NCBI GenBank assembly: GCA_009760855.2
Contig: WPIO01000003.1
Span: forward strand, 3,696,001 to 3,760,000
Length of the DNA stretch: 64,000 nt
Source: Cristatella mucedo
Taxonomy: Eukaryota > Bryozoa > Phylactolaemata > Cristatellidae
Reading direction: 5' to 3'
The translations under genes were made by a program, and so were the position numbers. The notes under the pieces were generated by a model. It did no database searches. It was not told the DNA's origin and saw only the letters and a program-made list of their open reading frames with translations. Positions 13,201 through 21,356 of this stretch are shown piece after piece (positions within the stretch are counted from its first letter, which is position 1; the number at the start of each line of letters is the position of its first letter).

Positions 13201-14435
13201 CTTCGAACAGCCTGGTGGCTCCTGCTTCCTCTCGCGTGAGCACTAGCAGATTGTTCAGAGCCTGCAGGAGGCAGCGGCCGCTGGCAGCGACAGTTAGCAA
13301 GGTGGCGCATGGACATCGGCGCCAGGGGTCACATAGCTAACAGCAGGGTGCCTCAGTGGGCAGCGCTCACAAAACAGCCAGGTGGCCCGGACTAGGGGCT
13401 GACCGGCCGGCACTTGCCTGCTTCCTCTTCTCTTGGTCGACAGCATCTCCGCTTCCGAATGCAATCTGCAGCATCTGCGACACTCGGCCGTCCATGCTCT
13501 GTTGCTGCTTTACCTAAATTGAAAGTCAGTCGACGTCTGGAAATACGGATGATGACTAGTGGACGACAGTAGCCATCCAAAAAGTCCTAGCTGGCCATTC
13601 GGCACAAAAGCCCGGTGTGTGAAACCAGAGTGGGCAGCACAGAACCTGACAATTTGTGCATATGTACGTATGCATGCCTATCCGACAGTGCGCGGACGAA
13701 TGAGGCCTGTGGAAGGTGATTTTTCTGACGACTCATGCACTAGGAGCACAGCCGCCGATGCAACGCATGCGAGCATCCCCTCACCTTCTCCTGTACAACG
13801 ACAGCAAGCCGCTGGGCGAGCGCCTGGGCGGCTTTGTCGCGAGGCTCGAGTCGAACCAGCTGCACCACGTCTCGGTAAGCTTCCTCGACCCTGCCCAGCT
13901 GCTCCAGCGCCTGAGCGCGGCGGAAGAGCGCTTTGCCATCGTTGGGCGTGAGCTCCAGAGCTGTGGCAGTAACCTTACACAGTCACATGGCAGCTAGCGC
14001 TTGGAGCCCGGCTGCTGCTGCTGGCACTGACAGAGTTGCTGCACTGCTAGCGCGCCGAAGAGACGTGCTGCCACGACGATCTGTTCGTGGAAGCACGAAA
14101 GCTTGCAACCTGAAGCATATGACTTCAGCAGACAATAAAAACATGCACACCCTGCATACTGAAGCCGTAGCACGGACCCTCTACACTCAGAGAGCTTATG
14201 CATGGACCTAGCACAGGCATGCAGCAATGGCGTTGGCAAAGCAAGTGGACGTCAGCTACCTTGCTCTCGCCGACTCACACAAAGCGCCTATGTCCCTAAG
14301 TCCGTGTTTACAGTCCTTGCAGCACCGACCACGAAGACTGACCTTCCAAGACGGCGGCAATCTGACCAAAGGTGCACTCAAGCGACAGCAAGGGACTATA
14401 TTGGTTTCTTTCGAAGGAACACATCACATGCACGC

Positions 14436-14486
<51 letters not shown>

Positions 14487-15988
14487 TAGCAAGTGCACTC
14501 GCACACATGTCCTCTTATCATCCTCACCTTGGTGTCGGGACGTTTGTACAGTTGTTTGCTTGTTTGTGAGTCAAGTCAATCTGTCTTATGCCTTCGGGCC
14601 TTTAGCCTTGTCGAGAAACAAAGCACAACTACGGACCAACATTCTGACGCCTGCGCCTACACGAGCCTTGGAGTTGCTACGAGCTCTCGAAAAGATTGCA
14701 AAAGAGTGGCAGCTCTTTCATGAACTTGTGGCACATCTCTTGTTACGAACAGCTACTGATCAGACAGCATCAGGTTTTACCTCATTCAGTCGCCTCCAGC
14801 AGCACAGCTGTAGCACTGAGAGGCTTGCGAAGTAAATTAAGCCTCAACAGGATGATCTCTCAGTTTCTTTGTCATATACATCATTCCAGTAGGAGCCACG
14901 CAGCCTTCCATTTCTCCACAGCCGATGCAAGTCATTCCCAAATCAGCTGCTCACAGAAGGAGGAGCACACTGCCCCACCCACCTCTCTCGGTCAGCAGCC
15001 GGCCAGCAACGACTGAGCAACATCCAGCCGATCGAGGGAAGAGGGAAAGGGTGGTAGTGCATCACTATAAATCAGTAGCTTTATCGCTGGCCAGCCAGGT
15101 GGCCTGGCCATCCTCACAACTTCAACATCAGATAGATGCAAACACAGCTAAGGAAGGAACTATGCAGCTATGTCTCTCTTTGTACAGACCATCCAAATAG
15201 GCTAAGCAATCATTCACCGAAAATCCATAAGCATTATTGAATGCAGTGAGAGCATACTTTAAACAGTTAAACGGTCAGCTAAAAAGAAAACGTAGGGATG
15301 GGAAGGTGGCCAGCACTAAGGCCTTTCAAGGCACTCTGGTAAGCAGGGAGCCGGGCCCATCAGCTAAAAGCAACACATTAAGCCGAGCAAACCGATCGCT
15401 AGCAGAAACTGACTCCAGCTTGATCTCTATTCACCTGGCAAACAGCACGAAACAGAGAAGAGAGACGAGACGAACGGTTGGCCACAGCCAGTAATACCTA
15501 TCCCCCCCACTCCTTCCACATCCGGCCGACGATGCCCCTCCCCCACCAACGACGAGGCTGGCCGCTCCTCCTCCCACACAGCACTCGCTGCCATCCAGAG
15601 CCACCCTCCGGTCAACTCCAGCCGCCCAAAAGTCTCGACGCTCGCGAGGCTTGCCTAGTCGCTAACGAAGTGCAGCAGCAGAGGTACCCAGAGGCACTGG
15701 CAACCAAGCAGACATTTGCAATGCCGGCGGTGGCATGCGCAGGAGCACACACAATCGGCACTCACCGGCGCTGGCATCCTCGGCTGCGCTCTCGTAGGCG
15801 GCCAGCTTTAGATGACAGGCGGCTCTGTTCTTGAGAAGTGTGGCCCTGTCCTTGCTCGACTGGGCGGCGCAGAGCGACAAGCCCCGAGTGTAGCTCGCCA
15901 GCGCCTGCTCATAGCGGCCGGCCTGAAACTCCAGGTTGCCGGCCTCTTTCAGTGCCTCGCTGTCGCTACTGCTGCTGCTGCTGCTCAT
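232..15988 (-). CDS. unc45: UNC45 myosin co-chaperone, 19 coding exons, 3' end beyond window
   Basis: UNC45 proteins use an N-terminal TPR domain to bind the C-terminal EEVD tail of Hsp90 and a C-terminal UCS armadillo domain to hold myosin heads for folding; they act in the cytosol and at sarcomeres. Here the exons are joined on the minus strand from the ATG at 15988 to the donor after 232. All 19 pieces match the family in order, all splice phases agree, and the sum is 2,592 nt = 864 codons. Family members are about 930-945 residues, so 70-80 C-terminal residues are missing to the left. TPR repeats occupy about residues 12-125, with the carboxylate-clamp residues visible (K14, N18, N54, K84, R88). 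The armadillo central part covers about 130-470 and the UCS domain follows to the edge. Introns are GT-AG except intron 3 (GC-AG). There are no internal stops, so the gene looks intact. A single UNC45 is seen; I cannot say if it corresponds to vertebrate A or B. Confidence 0.97.
495..700 (+). mobile_element. LINE family B, 3' ORF fragment
   Basis: Matches the element at about 50,065-50,260: both read LAELLH.FQP, then a frame through DG(R/S)FCS with in-frame similarity. It is the C-terminal tail region of a reverse-transcriptase ORF, 5'-truncated and only about 200 bp. It lies antisense to unc45 within intron 18. Confidence 0.7.
811..1505 (-). repeat. Dispersed repeat R1, copy 1 (inverted relative to copy 2)
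   Basis: Homologous, in reverse complement, to 33,771-34,419. The 811-1020 part is about 97% identical by eye, while the 1325-1505 part is nearer 85%. Copy 1 has a CA/CG dinucleotide expansion (1222-1320) where copy 2 has about 50 bp of other sequence. No reverse transcriptase, transposase or terminal repeat is recognisable, so the class is unknown. Confidence 0.85.
1222..1320. repeat. (CA)n / (CACG)n microsatellite in R1 copy 1
   Basis: Alternating CA and GCAC units, with CG-containing interruptions. Alternating purine-pyrimidine sequence of this kind can adopt Z-DNA. Confidence 0.9.
4981..5073. repeat. (TA)n microsatellite
   Basis: About 93 bp of TA with one interruption (aagta near 5034-5038). 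It starts 69 nt downstream of the exon 18 donor of unc45. Confidence 0.95.
5142..5259 (-). CDS. unc45: unc45 exon 18 (residues 775-814, UCS)
   Basis: Encodes [20 protein letters not shown], then [20 protein letters not shown], matching the family's HEMIRRAATECMCNL. Acceptor ttctag, donor gtgagt at 5141. A long (TA)n tract begins about 70 nt into the next intron. Confidence 0.96.
5414..5529 (-). CDS. unc45: unc45 exon 17 (residues 737-774, UCS)
   Basis: Encodes [15 protein letters not shown], then [18 protein letters not shown]. The family has EVVRPLV.LL and LQ.FEALMALTNLA. Acceptor ccgtag, donor gtatgt at 5413; two nucleotides carried forward. Confidence 0.97.
5942..6055 (-). CDS. unc45: unc45 exon 16 (residues 699-736, UCS)
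   Basis: Encodes [20 protein letters not shown], then [18 protein letters not shown], matching ALIPLALEGTD...AAQALAK and NPE..FPGER of the family. Acceptor ttgcag, donor gtagga at 5941, phase 0. Confidence 0.97.
6282..6348 (-). CDS. unc45: unc45 exon 15 (residues 676-698, UCS)
   Basis: A 67-nt exon encoding [20 protein letters not shown], matching the VFLAL...RG.VVAQGGG block. A (CT)n run sits 11 nt upstream of the acceptor. Donor gtgtgc at 6281, phase 0. Confidence 0.95.
6360..6379. repeat. (GA)n tract, CT on the unc45 strand
   Basis: On the unc45 strand it reads (CT)10 and sits just upstream of the exon 15 acceptor, where it acts as the polypyrimidine tract. Confidence 0.9.
7009..7124 (-). 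CDS. unc45: unc45 exon 14 (residues 638-675, UCS)
   Basis: Encodes [20 protein letters not shown], then CKELLA, equivalent to the DK..F...RVK.LL..GV.SA and ELLSRVF blocks. Acceptor ctccag, donor gtaagc at 7008; two nucleotides carried forward. Confidence 0.95.
8285..8620 (-). mobile_element. LINE family B, 3' fragment in unc45 intron 13
   Basis: Reverse complement matches 50,190-50,420 and the reverse complement of 33,280-33,600, from GPRLWNS-like coding sequence (here CRLWNSLP-like) through a 3' UTR reading ctcactacctcaactg and ggctaccgaatgcat. Same strand as unc45, 5'-truncated. It partly explains the 1.7-kb size of intron 13. Confidence 0.75.
8864..9004 (-). CDS. unc45: unc45 exon 13 (residues 591-637, UCS)
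   Basis: Encodes [20 protein letters not shown], then [14 protein letters not shown]. The family has NCTNSYD and AKYAKQHVPExHPKD here. Acceptor ttgtag, donor gtaggt at 8863, phase 0 at both ends. Confidence 0.97.
9150..9215 (+). mobile_element. SINE family 2, 3' tail fragment
   Basis: The sequence around aaacgaggccgtcgaatcag matches the tail of the SINE at 49,341-49,365 (aaacgaggctgttgaatcgg). Only the tail is present. It lies in unc45 intron 12. Confidence 0.5.
9427..9568 (-). CDS. unc45: unc45 exon 12 (residues 543-590, UCS)
   Basis: Encodes [20 protein letters not shown], the hallmark RRWAVEGLAYLT motif of the UCS domain. Acceptor cgcag, donor gtaagc at 9426, ending in phase 0. Confidence 0.97.
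9724..9818 (-). CDS. unc45: unc45 exon 11 (residues 512-542)
   Basis: Encodes [20 protein letters not shown], nearly the invariant GLCKLGSAGGTD of the family, at the start of the UCS domain. Acceptor ccttag, donor gtgagg at 9723; two nucleotides carried forward. Confidence 0.96.
9975..10112 (-). CDS. unc45: unc45 exon 10 (residues 466-511)
   Basis: Encodes [15 protein letters not shown], then [20 protein letters not shown], the family's AVEALIHA...LLKxLY block. Acceptor tttgcag, donor gtaatg at 9974. An (GA)n/(CA)n tract lies just upstream in intron 9. Confidence 0.95.
10157..10256. repeat. (GA)n(CA)n microsatellite in unc45 intron 9
   Basis: About 84 bp of GA followed by 16 bp of CA. On the gene strand it is a long CT run about 45 nt upstream of the exon 10 acceptor. 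Confidence 0.95.
10355..10447 (-). CDS. unc45: unc45 exon 9 (residues 435-465)
   Basis: A 93-nt exon opening with GPFDLGN, strongly conserved in animal UNC45, followed by [12 protein letters not shown]. Acceptor attgcag, donor gtgcgc at 10354, phase 0 at both ends. Confidence 0.95.
10560..10629 (-). CDS. unc45: unc45 exon 8 (residues 411-434)
   Basis: A short 70-nt exon encoding [18 protein letters not shown], then TALLQ. The acceptor cttgtag lies at the end of a roughly 120-nt CT/TCTG microsatellite that supplies its pyrimidine tract. Donor gtcata at 10559, phase 0. Confidence 0.9.
10637..10756. repeat. GACA/GAGA-rich simple repeat in unc45 intron 7
   Basis: About 120 bp of imperfect GACA and GAGA units, reading CTGT/CTCT on the gene strand and abutting the exon 8 acceptor at 10630. 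Confidence 0.9.
11391..11559 (-). CDS. unc45: unc45 exon 7 (residues 355-410)
   Basis: Begins after ttgccag and encodes [12 protein letters not shown], then [16 protein letters not shown], equivalent to the NSRMSASILLSKL segment of vertebrate UNC45. The donor gtgagt starts at 11390; two nucleotides are carried forward. Confidence 0.94.
11711..11878 (-). CDS. unc45: unc45 exon 6 (residues 299-354)
   Basis: Encodes [18 protein letters not shown], then [17 protein letters not shown], matching the conserved SGQGRD helix of the family. Acceptor gcgcag, donor gtgaga at 11710. One nucleotide is carried forward, completing Gly355. Confidence 0.94.
12594..12825 (-). CDS. unc45: unc45 exon 5 (residues 222-298)
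   Basis: Continues the central armadillo helices ([16 protein letters not shown]) and a lysine- and glutamate-rich stretch ([15 protein letters not shown]) where family members also have a charged insert. Acceptor tttcag; donor gtaagc after 12594. One nucleotide is carried into exon 6, completing Ser299. Confidence 0.93.
13094..13261 (-). CDS. unc45: unc45 exon 4 (residues 166-221, central armadillo)
   Basis: Opens [20 protein letters not shown], a signature of UNC45 central domains, and runs through [18 protein letters not shown]. Acceptor ctgcag, donor gtgggt at 13093, phase 0 at both ends. Confidence 0.96.
13418..13513 (-). CDS. unc45: unc45 exon 3 (residues 134-165)
   Basis: Encodes the segment linking the TPR to the central domain ([11 protein letters not shown], then EKRKQ). 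The acceptor is aatttag. The downstream donor reads gcaagt rather than gt, so the following intron is GC-AG. The phase-0 join to exon 4 reproduces the conserved family sequence, which fixes this boundary. Confidence 0.93.
13785..13960 (-). CDS. unc45: unc45 exon 2 (residues 75-133, TPR3 and linker)
   Basis: The acceptor ccacag precedes 13960. The exon opens with two nucleotides completing Ala75 and encodes the third TPR with [14 protein letters not shown] (clamp residues K84 and R88), then the helix ending in QEK. The donor gtgagg starts at 13784, phase 0. Confidence 0.95.
14440..14485. repeat. (CA)n microsatellite in unc45 intron 1
   Basis: Uninterrupted CA run. The rest of intron 1 (13,961-15,765) has no recognisable element. 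Confidence 0.95.
15766..15988 (-). CDS. unc45: unc45 exon 1 (residues 1-74, TPR1-TPR2)
   Basis: ATG at 15986-15988, then a run of seven serines from AGC/AGT repeats, then TPR helices containing KEAGN and KNRAACHLK, which carry three of the five carboxylate-clamp residues for Hsp90. The donor gtgagt starts at 15765 and one nucleotide of codon 75 is left over. The start is chosen because it is the first ATG upstream of the TPR in an open frame and matches the family N terminus. Confidence 0.95.
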
Positions 15989-16056
15989 GGCCGGCCGTCG
16001 GAGAGGCTAGGCAGCGAATTGGAGCGGCTTCGGCGGCTGCAGCTCAGACTCAGGAC
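15989..16056 (-). promoter_or_regulatory. unc45: unc45 5' UTR piece with likely upstream 3' splice site
   Basis: The 68 nt before the ATG are GC-rich and preceded by ctctgtctcggcag, a good acceptor, ending at 16057. A non-coding first exon further up is therefore likely. No TATA box is evident. This is inferred from the splice signal only. Confidence 0.4.
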
Positions 16057-16967
16057 CTGCCGAGACAGAGGGTTAGCAGCCGGCGGCCTGAGACCCGGCT
16101 CTCAATGCTGGACCTCAATGCAGGATCTCAATGAGATCTCAGGCCCGGCCGAGTCCAGGGCCGGCCCTTCGGCTCAGTTCGACGGCAGCAGCTGCCTGCA
16201 GCACAGGCACAGGCACAAGCTAGCACGTGCAGCACGTGTAGAGAGCAAACCGGCCGGTGGGGGATTGCATGGCTGCTATTAATGAATCTGGCCAGCTGGC
16301 TCTGGCACAGCAAGAACAAAGGGATGGAGGTCAGCTGACTGGCAAGCCGGTAACCCGATCCATTGCCTGCTTGTCCATCGGCCCAACACTAGACTACCAT
16401 GCAGGGAGAGCACACCGTGTATGGCCAGGCATGCCCACCCCCCTAACGACTGGGCAGCAGCTGCCCACTGGCTCCTTGGCGGACGAGGCAGCCTTGGCTT
16501 TTCGGAGCACGTAGGTGAGTGAGTCAACCCCTCCCCCCCACTCACAGAGAGATGAACGACAAGTGAGTCGCACCAACGACACGACATCCACGGTAACATG
16601 CCTGCGTAGGAGCAGGGATGTCAAAGCAGCGTGGCAGCCAGAAATAACGTTTTTAGGAGGGACCGGTCCTTGCCCTTGCCAAGACCAACCAATCAAAGGG
16701 TGACGTTCAAAAGAGTGGCACGGTACATCTGGGGCAGGGCCACGAAGACTTCATCACTCCCCCAAATCGGCAATGCCTGGTGAAGAGCAGCACTAGTCTA
16801 TTAGAACCAACGTCCCACTCTGCAAGTCTGCGACCAGAAGGGGGGAGGCAGCAGCAGGCTTTAGATGTGTCAAGCAGTCGGCCGCCCGGCACTAGCCACT
16901 TCAGTCGTCTTGTTATTGGCTTCGGCAGCAGGCACGGTCAGCTTTTGGCCCTCTCCTTTGGCGGCCC
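16057..16967. other. unc45 5' flank, no recognised feature
   Basis: GC-rich flank of unc45. A possible acceptor (ttctggtcgcag, minus strand, near 16,840) is followed by eight codons and a stop, which is too little to call. Confidence 0.4.
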
Positions 16968-17095
16968 TGGTTTGGCCCAGTGGTCAATGTGCTCGCCTTT
17001 GACGACCGAGGTCGTGGGCTCGAGCCCTTCGGCTAACGTGTAGCACCTGAATGAAGATTAAGTTTTCATAGGGCACTGCACAAATGAAATATATT
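16968..17095 (+). mobile_element. tRNA-derived SINE family 1
   Basis: Starts with a tRNA-like head (gtttggcccagtggtcaatg as A-box region; gtcgtgggctcgagccc as B-box region) and ends with a tail, agattaagttttcatagggc, shared with the L2-like LINE 3' end. Seen in several other places in this window in both orientations. Confidence 0.8.
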
Positions 17096-17614
17096 TTCCG
17101 TGATAACGAGTACAGGTACAGGCTGCTGTCACTTGCCCCTCCAACCTCTGCATGAAGCAACTGGGTAGTCACTTATTTCGAGCAAGGTCACTTGTTATGC
17201 AACAGCAGGTGAAGCTGAACAGACACGACTACAGCTGCTAACCCTGCAAGCCGCCCTGCTGTTCAGAGACAAGTGAAAAAGTCTGCCACTTCAGCAGTCC
17301 GACTCTTCACGGTCCATAATTTTTCACTGAGTCCCTGAGTGACTAGCTCAGGTTAAAGACCGCTGCTGCTAAGCAGACCGAAAATGGCGACAGCCGAGCC
17401 GACGACGTGCGATTGCAGCACTGACTGCAGGCGTTGGCTGCCTGCATAAGCGCTGCCGCCGGTGCATAGCCATTAATTTTTCACAGTTGCTAGAAAGCAC
17501 ATTACGAGCATAGTGCAGATATGACAGCAAGCAAATGAGCCACGGGTGCCACTTGAAAATAAATGCACATGCATTGCACTCTGCCAATGCCACACTATCG
17601 GATGACTCAGCCAC

Positions 17615-17701
17615 CTTCATTTGCAAGAAGCTCTTCTCCTCCCGAATTGGGAAGCTCTCCGAGCACAGGACGACATGAGCTTTGATCTCACGAAGGCGTG
17701 G
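17615..17701 (-). CDS. Candidate coding exon of unidentified gene
   Basis: Acceptor gtgtttag, then 87 nt open as 29 codons (PRLREIKAHVVL, then FPIREEKSFLQMK), then donor gtggct at 17614. It is phase 0 at both ends and follows a second such exon 127 bp upstream. I do not recognise the protein. Confidence 0.35.
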
Positions 17702-17828
17702 CTAAACACTGGGAGCTCCCTTTGAGCGGTGACATCGAGGTCGTCATCAGAAGAAAGACGACAAGAGATGAGAGGCTGAAGCTGCTTCAGCCTGCCTTGC
17801 CTGTCTGGTTTTCATCAACCGAGCAAAC

Positions 17829-17927
17829 CAGGATGCCTTGCCGCAAGCCAGAGAGCTGCTCCCTGGCTGGAGCATCCGGGTCAGCGAACCGATGAACTTC
17901 CTGCACAGAGTAGGAGCTCACAAAGAC
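17829..17927 (-). CDS. Candidate coding exon of unidentified gene
   Basis: A pyrimidine-rich acceptor (ctgcatccacccag), then exactly 99 nt open as 33 codons (VFVSSYSVQEVHRFADPDAP, then AREQLSGLRQGIL), then gtttgc as a mediocre donor. It is phase-compatible with the next candidate at 17,701. The composition looks protein-like, but no family is recognised. Confidence 0.35.
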
Positions 17928-18171
17928 CTGGGTGGATGCAGAGGCAGCAGTCCTCCGACGAGTTCATCCGGTTCCATGACTAGTTTCGTGTGCCAAAGCG
18001 GTTCATTTTTGAATGGGCATCGTCATAGCCAGATGGCAGGGAATGCCATAGAAAATTATCACGACGAAAATGATAAGCAACAGTGAGAGGCCTAACGGCC
18101 AAGAGCTGAGCTGCCAGTCGATCGACAGCCGAGTCCCAGCGACCGACGATTTGACATCTGAGAAAGAAGGT

Positions 18172-19540
18172 CTTTCGGCAGCTTTTGATACCATCGATCA
18201 CAAAGTTCTTCTGGAGCGCCTCTCATCTCGCATGGGCATCACTGGCACTGCTCTGCAGTGGTTCAGGTCCTATCTCAGTGAGAGACTCCAGAGTATTGAC
18301 GTGAATGGACAAAGATCATCTGAAGTACCTCTGAAATATGGAGTACCTCAGGGCTCCATTCTAGGTCCGGTTCTTTTCACGGTTTATACTCTCCCTCTTG
18401 CTGATGTGATTGCCAAGCACAATCTAGGCTTTCACTTCTATGCAGATGACACTCAGTTGTACATTTGCTTTCATCCCTCCTAGCCTTCGAGCACCTCAAA
18501 TTCTCTCAACTCCCTTGCTGCATGTATTCATGACATCCGCACATGGATGGCAGCAAATTTTCTAAAACTATACGATGACAAAACTAACTTACTAGTTATG
18601 GGCAAACCCAGTGTGATTCAGAAATTGGAAAGGCTGACTCTCAAAATTGGCTCTGCCAGCGTATCTCCTGTCGAATCAGCTCGAAATCTAGGTGCCATAT
18701 TCCAAAGCAACCTCTCGTTAGACGACCATATCAGCTCCACAGTCAAATCTGCCTATTTTCAGCTTCAAAACATTGCTAAACTTCGGGCTTGTTTAGATAA
18801 GGATACCACGTCCACGTTGGTCCATGCATTCGTGACATCCTGTCTCGACTTCTGCAACTCACTGCTTACTGGCCTACCAGCATGTGCGATCAGGCGATTG
18901 CAGCTGGTGCAAACCTTCGCAGCTAGGCATGTCTGTCGTGAGTGTCGCAGTTGACACATCACTCCACTTCTCGCGACCTGCACTGGCTACCAGTCAAGCA
19001 ACGGATTGAATTTAAGGTTTTGTCACTCACTTTTAGGTCCCTTCATTCTTTGGCTCCAGCCTATCTCTCCGATATACTCCCCTATCAGGCCAAGCATCGT
19101 ACCACCCGCTTTTCGGAATCCAACAGTCTACAAATACCTCGTACAAACCTTAAATCCTTTGGAGACCGTGCATTCAGTTCGTATGCTCCCAAAGCCTGGA
19201 ACTCCCTCCCGACCTGCGTCAGAACATCCCCTGACCTGACCACATTTAAAAGGAACTTAAAAACACCTATTTAGGACAGCATTTAGTGGGTCCCTGTGAT
19301 TCGTCCTTGATGTGCTTATGCGTGCTGACACTGTGCATGCTGCCACAAACCACATTTGCATGCTGACCCTGTGCATGTCACCCCTAACCATATTATTCAT
19401 TTTTTTTGTTTTTTAAGCATGATTTTACTTGCCATCTTATTGCATTTCCCTTTGCAGCAAATGTAAAGCACCTAGAAAGAGATTAAGTTCTCCGAGGGTG
19501 CTTTATCAAGTGCATTATTATTATTATTATATTATTATTA
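18172..19540 (+). mobile_element. L2/CR1-like LINE, 5'-truncated copy A
   Basis: Encodes the back half of a reverse transcriptase: [28 protein letters not shown], then FYADDTQLY (the catalytic YADD), and later the C-terminal tail with PKAWNSLPTCVRTSPD. An in-frame TAG interrupts the ORF at 18,481, and a small deletion near 18,950 shifts the frame. The 3' UTR ends in aaagagattaagttctccga and an (ATT)n tail (19,515-19,540). The copy lacks endonuclease and the front of the RT, so it cannot move alone. It is among the least decayed copies here. Confidence 0.93.
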
Positions 19541-19796
19541 AGGAGGAACGGCATGCGCTCTATCGATCGTGGCCGTCGGTCGTGTGCTTTAAAAATCCCA
19601 CTTGCCGACAGTGCACTGGTCGGTTTCCAGCGAAGCCTTGGTCCAAAGGAAGACATGTGGCAACCGCTCTGACTACGAAACTACCTGCTGCTGAGTTTTC
19701 ATCAGAACGACAGTTTTTGGCTGAGAGCAACCGGTTGGCTCCAGGAAAGCACACTGTGCCAGTCTCCAAGCGCCGCTCTCCTATCGAAAGCTTCGG

Positions 19797-19844
19797 TTAA
19801 AATGAGCAGCCGTCATCCAGACCTTCCCGCATCTTCTCATTGTG
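19797..19844 (-). CDS. Candidate terminal exon, unidentified
   Basis: Acceptor attcttaccttcag, then 15 codons (HNEKMREGLDDGCSF) and TAA. It is phase-compatible with the open exon candidate at 19,909-19,953. The extent is very short and no family is recognised. An alternative reading places an exon at about 19,680-19,780 instead (ESGAWRLAQ...). Confidence 0.2.
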   Translation of the reverse strand, partial: HNEKMREGLDDGCSF

Positions 19845-19908
19845 CTGAAGGTAAGAATGCATGCCGGACTGGCACATAAAACAGCCGGTCTGTGACAGAT
19901 TTCCTTAC

Positions 19909-19953
19909 CAGTGGTGGCTTTTCAGATGCATAAGATGCTCCCTTCATGCTGCG
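19909..19953 (-). CDS. Candidate small internal exon, unidentified
   Basis: A good acceptor (tgtcgttttgtgctacag), 45 nt open as RSMKGASYASEKPPL, then donor gtaagg at 19,908. The frame is also open further upstream to 20,033 with a CSHC motif, so the true left end is uncertain. It may belong with the candidates at 17.6-17.9 kb or with the minus-strand promoter candidate near 26.4 kb. Confidence 0.22.
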
Positions 19954-21356
19954 CTGTAGCACAAAACGACAGGCAGTCTCTTTCGAGCGCTTCCCACAGT
20001 GTGAACAAATGACGATTTCGGAAATCAATAATCAATGACAGCCTCGCACTATGACGGACCGGTCAGAATCGCGCGATGGAAATTTCAGTTTCATCCCTAC
20101 TGCATATGTCAACCCGTGAATAGCACAGAACACCAAGTTTTGCCTGCCACTCACAGCCAGTCGTACGGCAGTCCACGAAAGCGCTTTGAAGGATTCTAGA
20201 AAGCCAATAGAAGCCTGGAAATCTGTCAAATCGCAAATCTGCAGCATGCACCTTTGCCTGTTCTTGAATCCTGGGTCTCCACACTGCTAAGACCTGTCCT
20301 CCAAGCCTTGAAAACCACAAGCGCTTACAGTTACGTCCGCCATACGATGTCCGCACTCGTCGACTCCTGCAATTCCTTTCGCGAGCTAGATGTTATGCCA
20401 TGGCTCGCTTCGGACTACTCTTTTTCTATCTAGTCCGACGTACGGTAGACTTGTCGTAAGCCGGTGCCTGCTGTCATGCATTTGCACAAATCATAGTAGG
20501 AACGGCAACCTCCTCGATTATGGGAAAATGTGCAGGTCTGCAACTCTGCAACTCTGAGGGGAAATGCTGCTCACGGTCCACAAGCGAGTCTGGCGTGCCT
20601 AGTTCTGATGCGCATCGCCAGATACACGATCGACATGATCTGCTCCTGCCGGCCGGTCAGCAGGGCTCAAGACAGCTGAAAAGTGTGCCTGCCATTTGGG
20701 GCTCGACGACATAAAAAAAATGCCTGGCACTGGCTGCAGTGAAATGACCTGCTTATATAAACCCGTGGGCCAGGGAAAGGTTAACGACATGACAACGAAA
20801 ACCCTCGCAATATCCGGTGGTCTGACAACAAGCAGCCATCGGGGCTGCAAACGCTGCTGACAAAAACAGCAAAACAGAGTAGCAGCACACGAGGAAATCA
20901 AACGTGACAACATGAGCACAGAGCACAGTTCACCTTCTGAAAAGGGAGTATCCATCAGCCCTCATCCCAAGCCCTGCACTAAAGTGGCACTAAACAGCGG
21001 AGACTACAGTGCCGAGGTATACCGTGCCCATTTGGGAGGGGGGTTATCTTCCTGATGAGCATCGAATAAACGAACAACGAACAGGCATTCCAAAATCTTG
21101 CTAGGGAGGAGGACAGGAATGGCATGGAATGGCAAACAGGGCCCAAACTAATCCCAAGCAGTTCGGTGAGGCCTTGATAGTAACAGTCCATAGCTACATA
21201 CCTGCATCAATCTAGATCTTATATTTCTGCTAAGCATAATCATGAACATGCAGCTGCAAAAAAAAGAGTTGCATCCTAAAAACAAGATAAGCTCCTTAAT
21301 ACTAGCTAATGAGCTACACGGAAGATAGTGCCATGCACTGCATTGCAGTACAGTTT
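19954..21356. other. No recognised feature
   Basis: Moderate GC, short frames on both strands, none with family resemblance. Nothing I can support. Confidence 0.4.
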
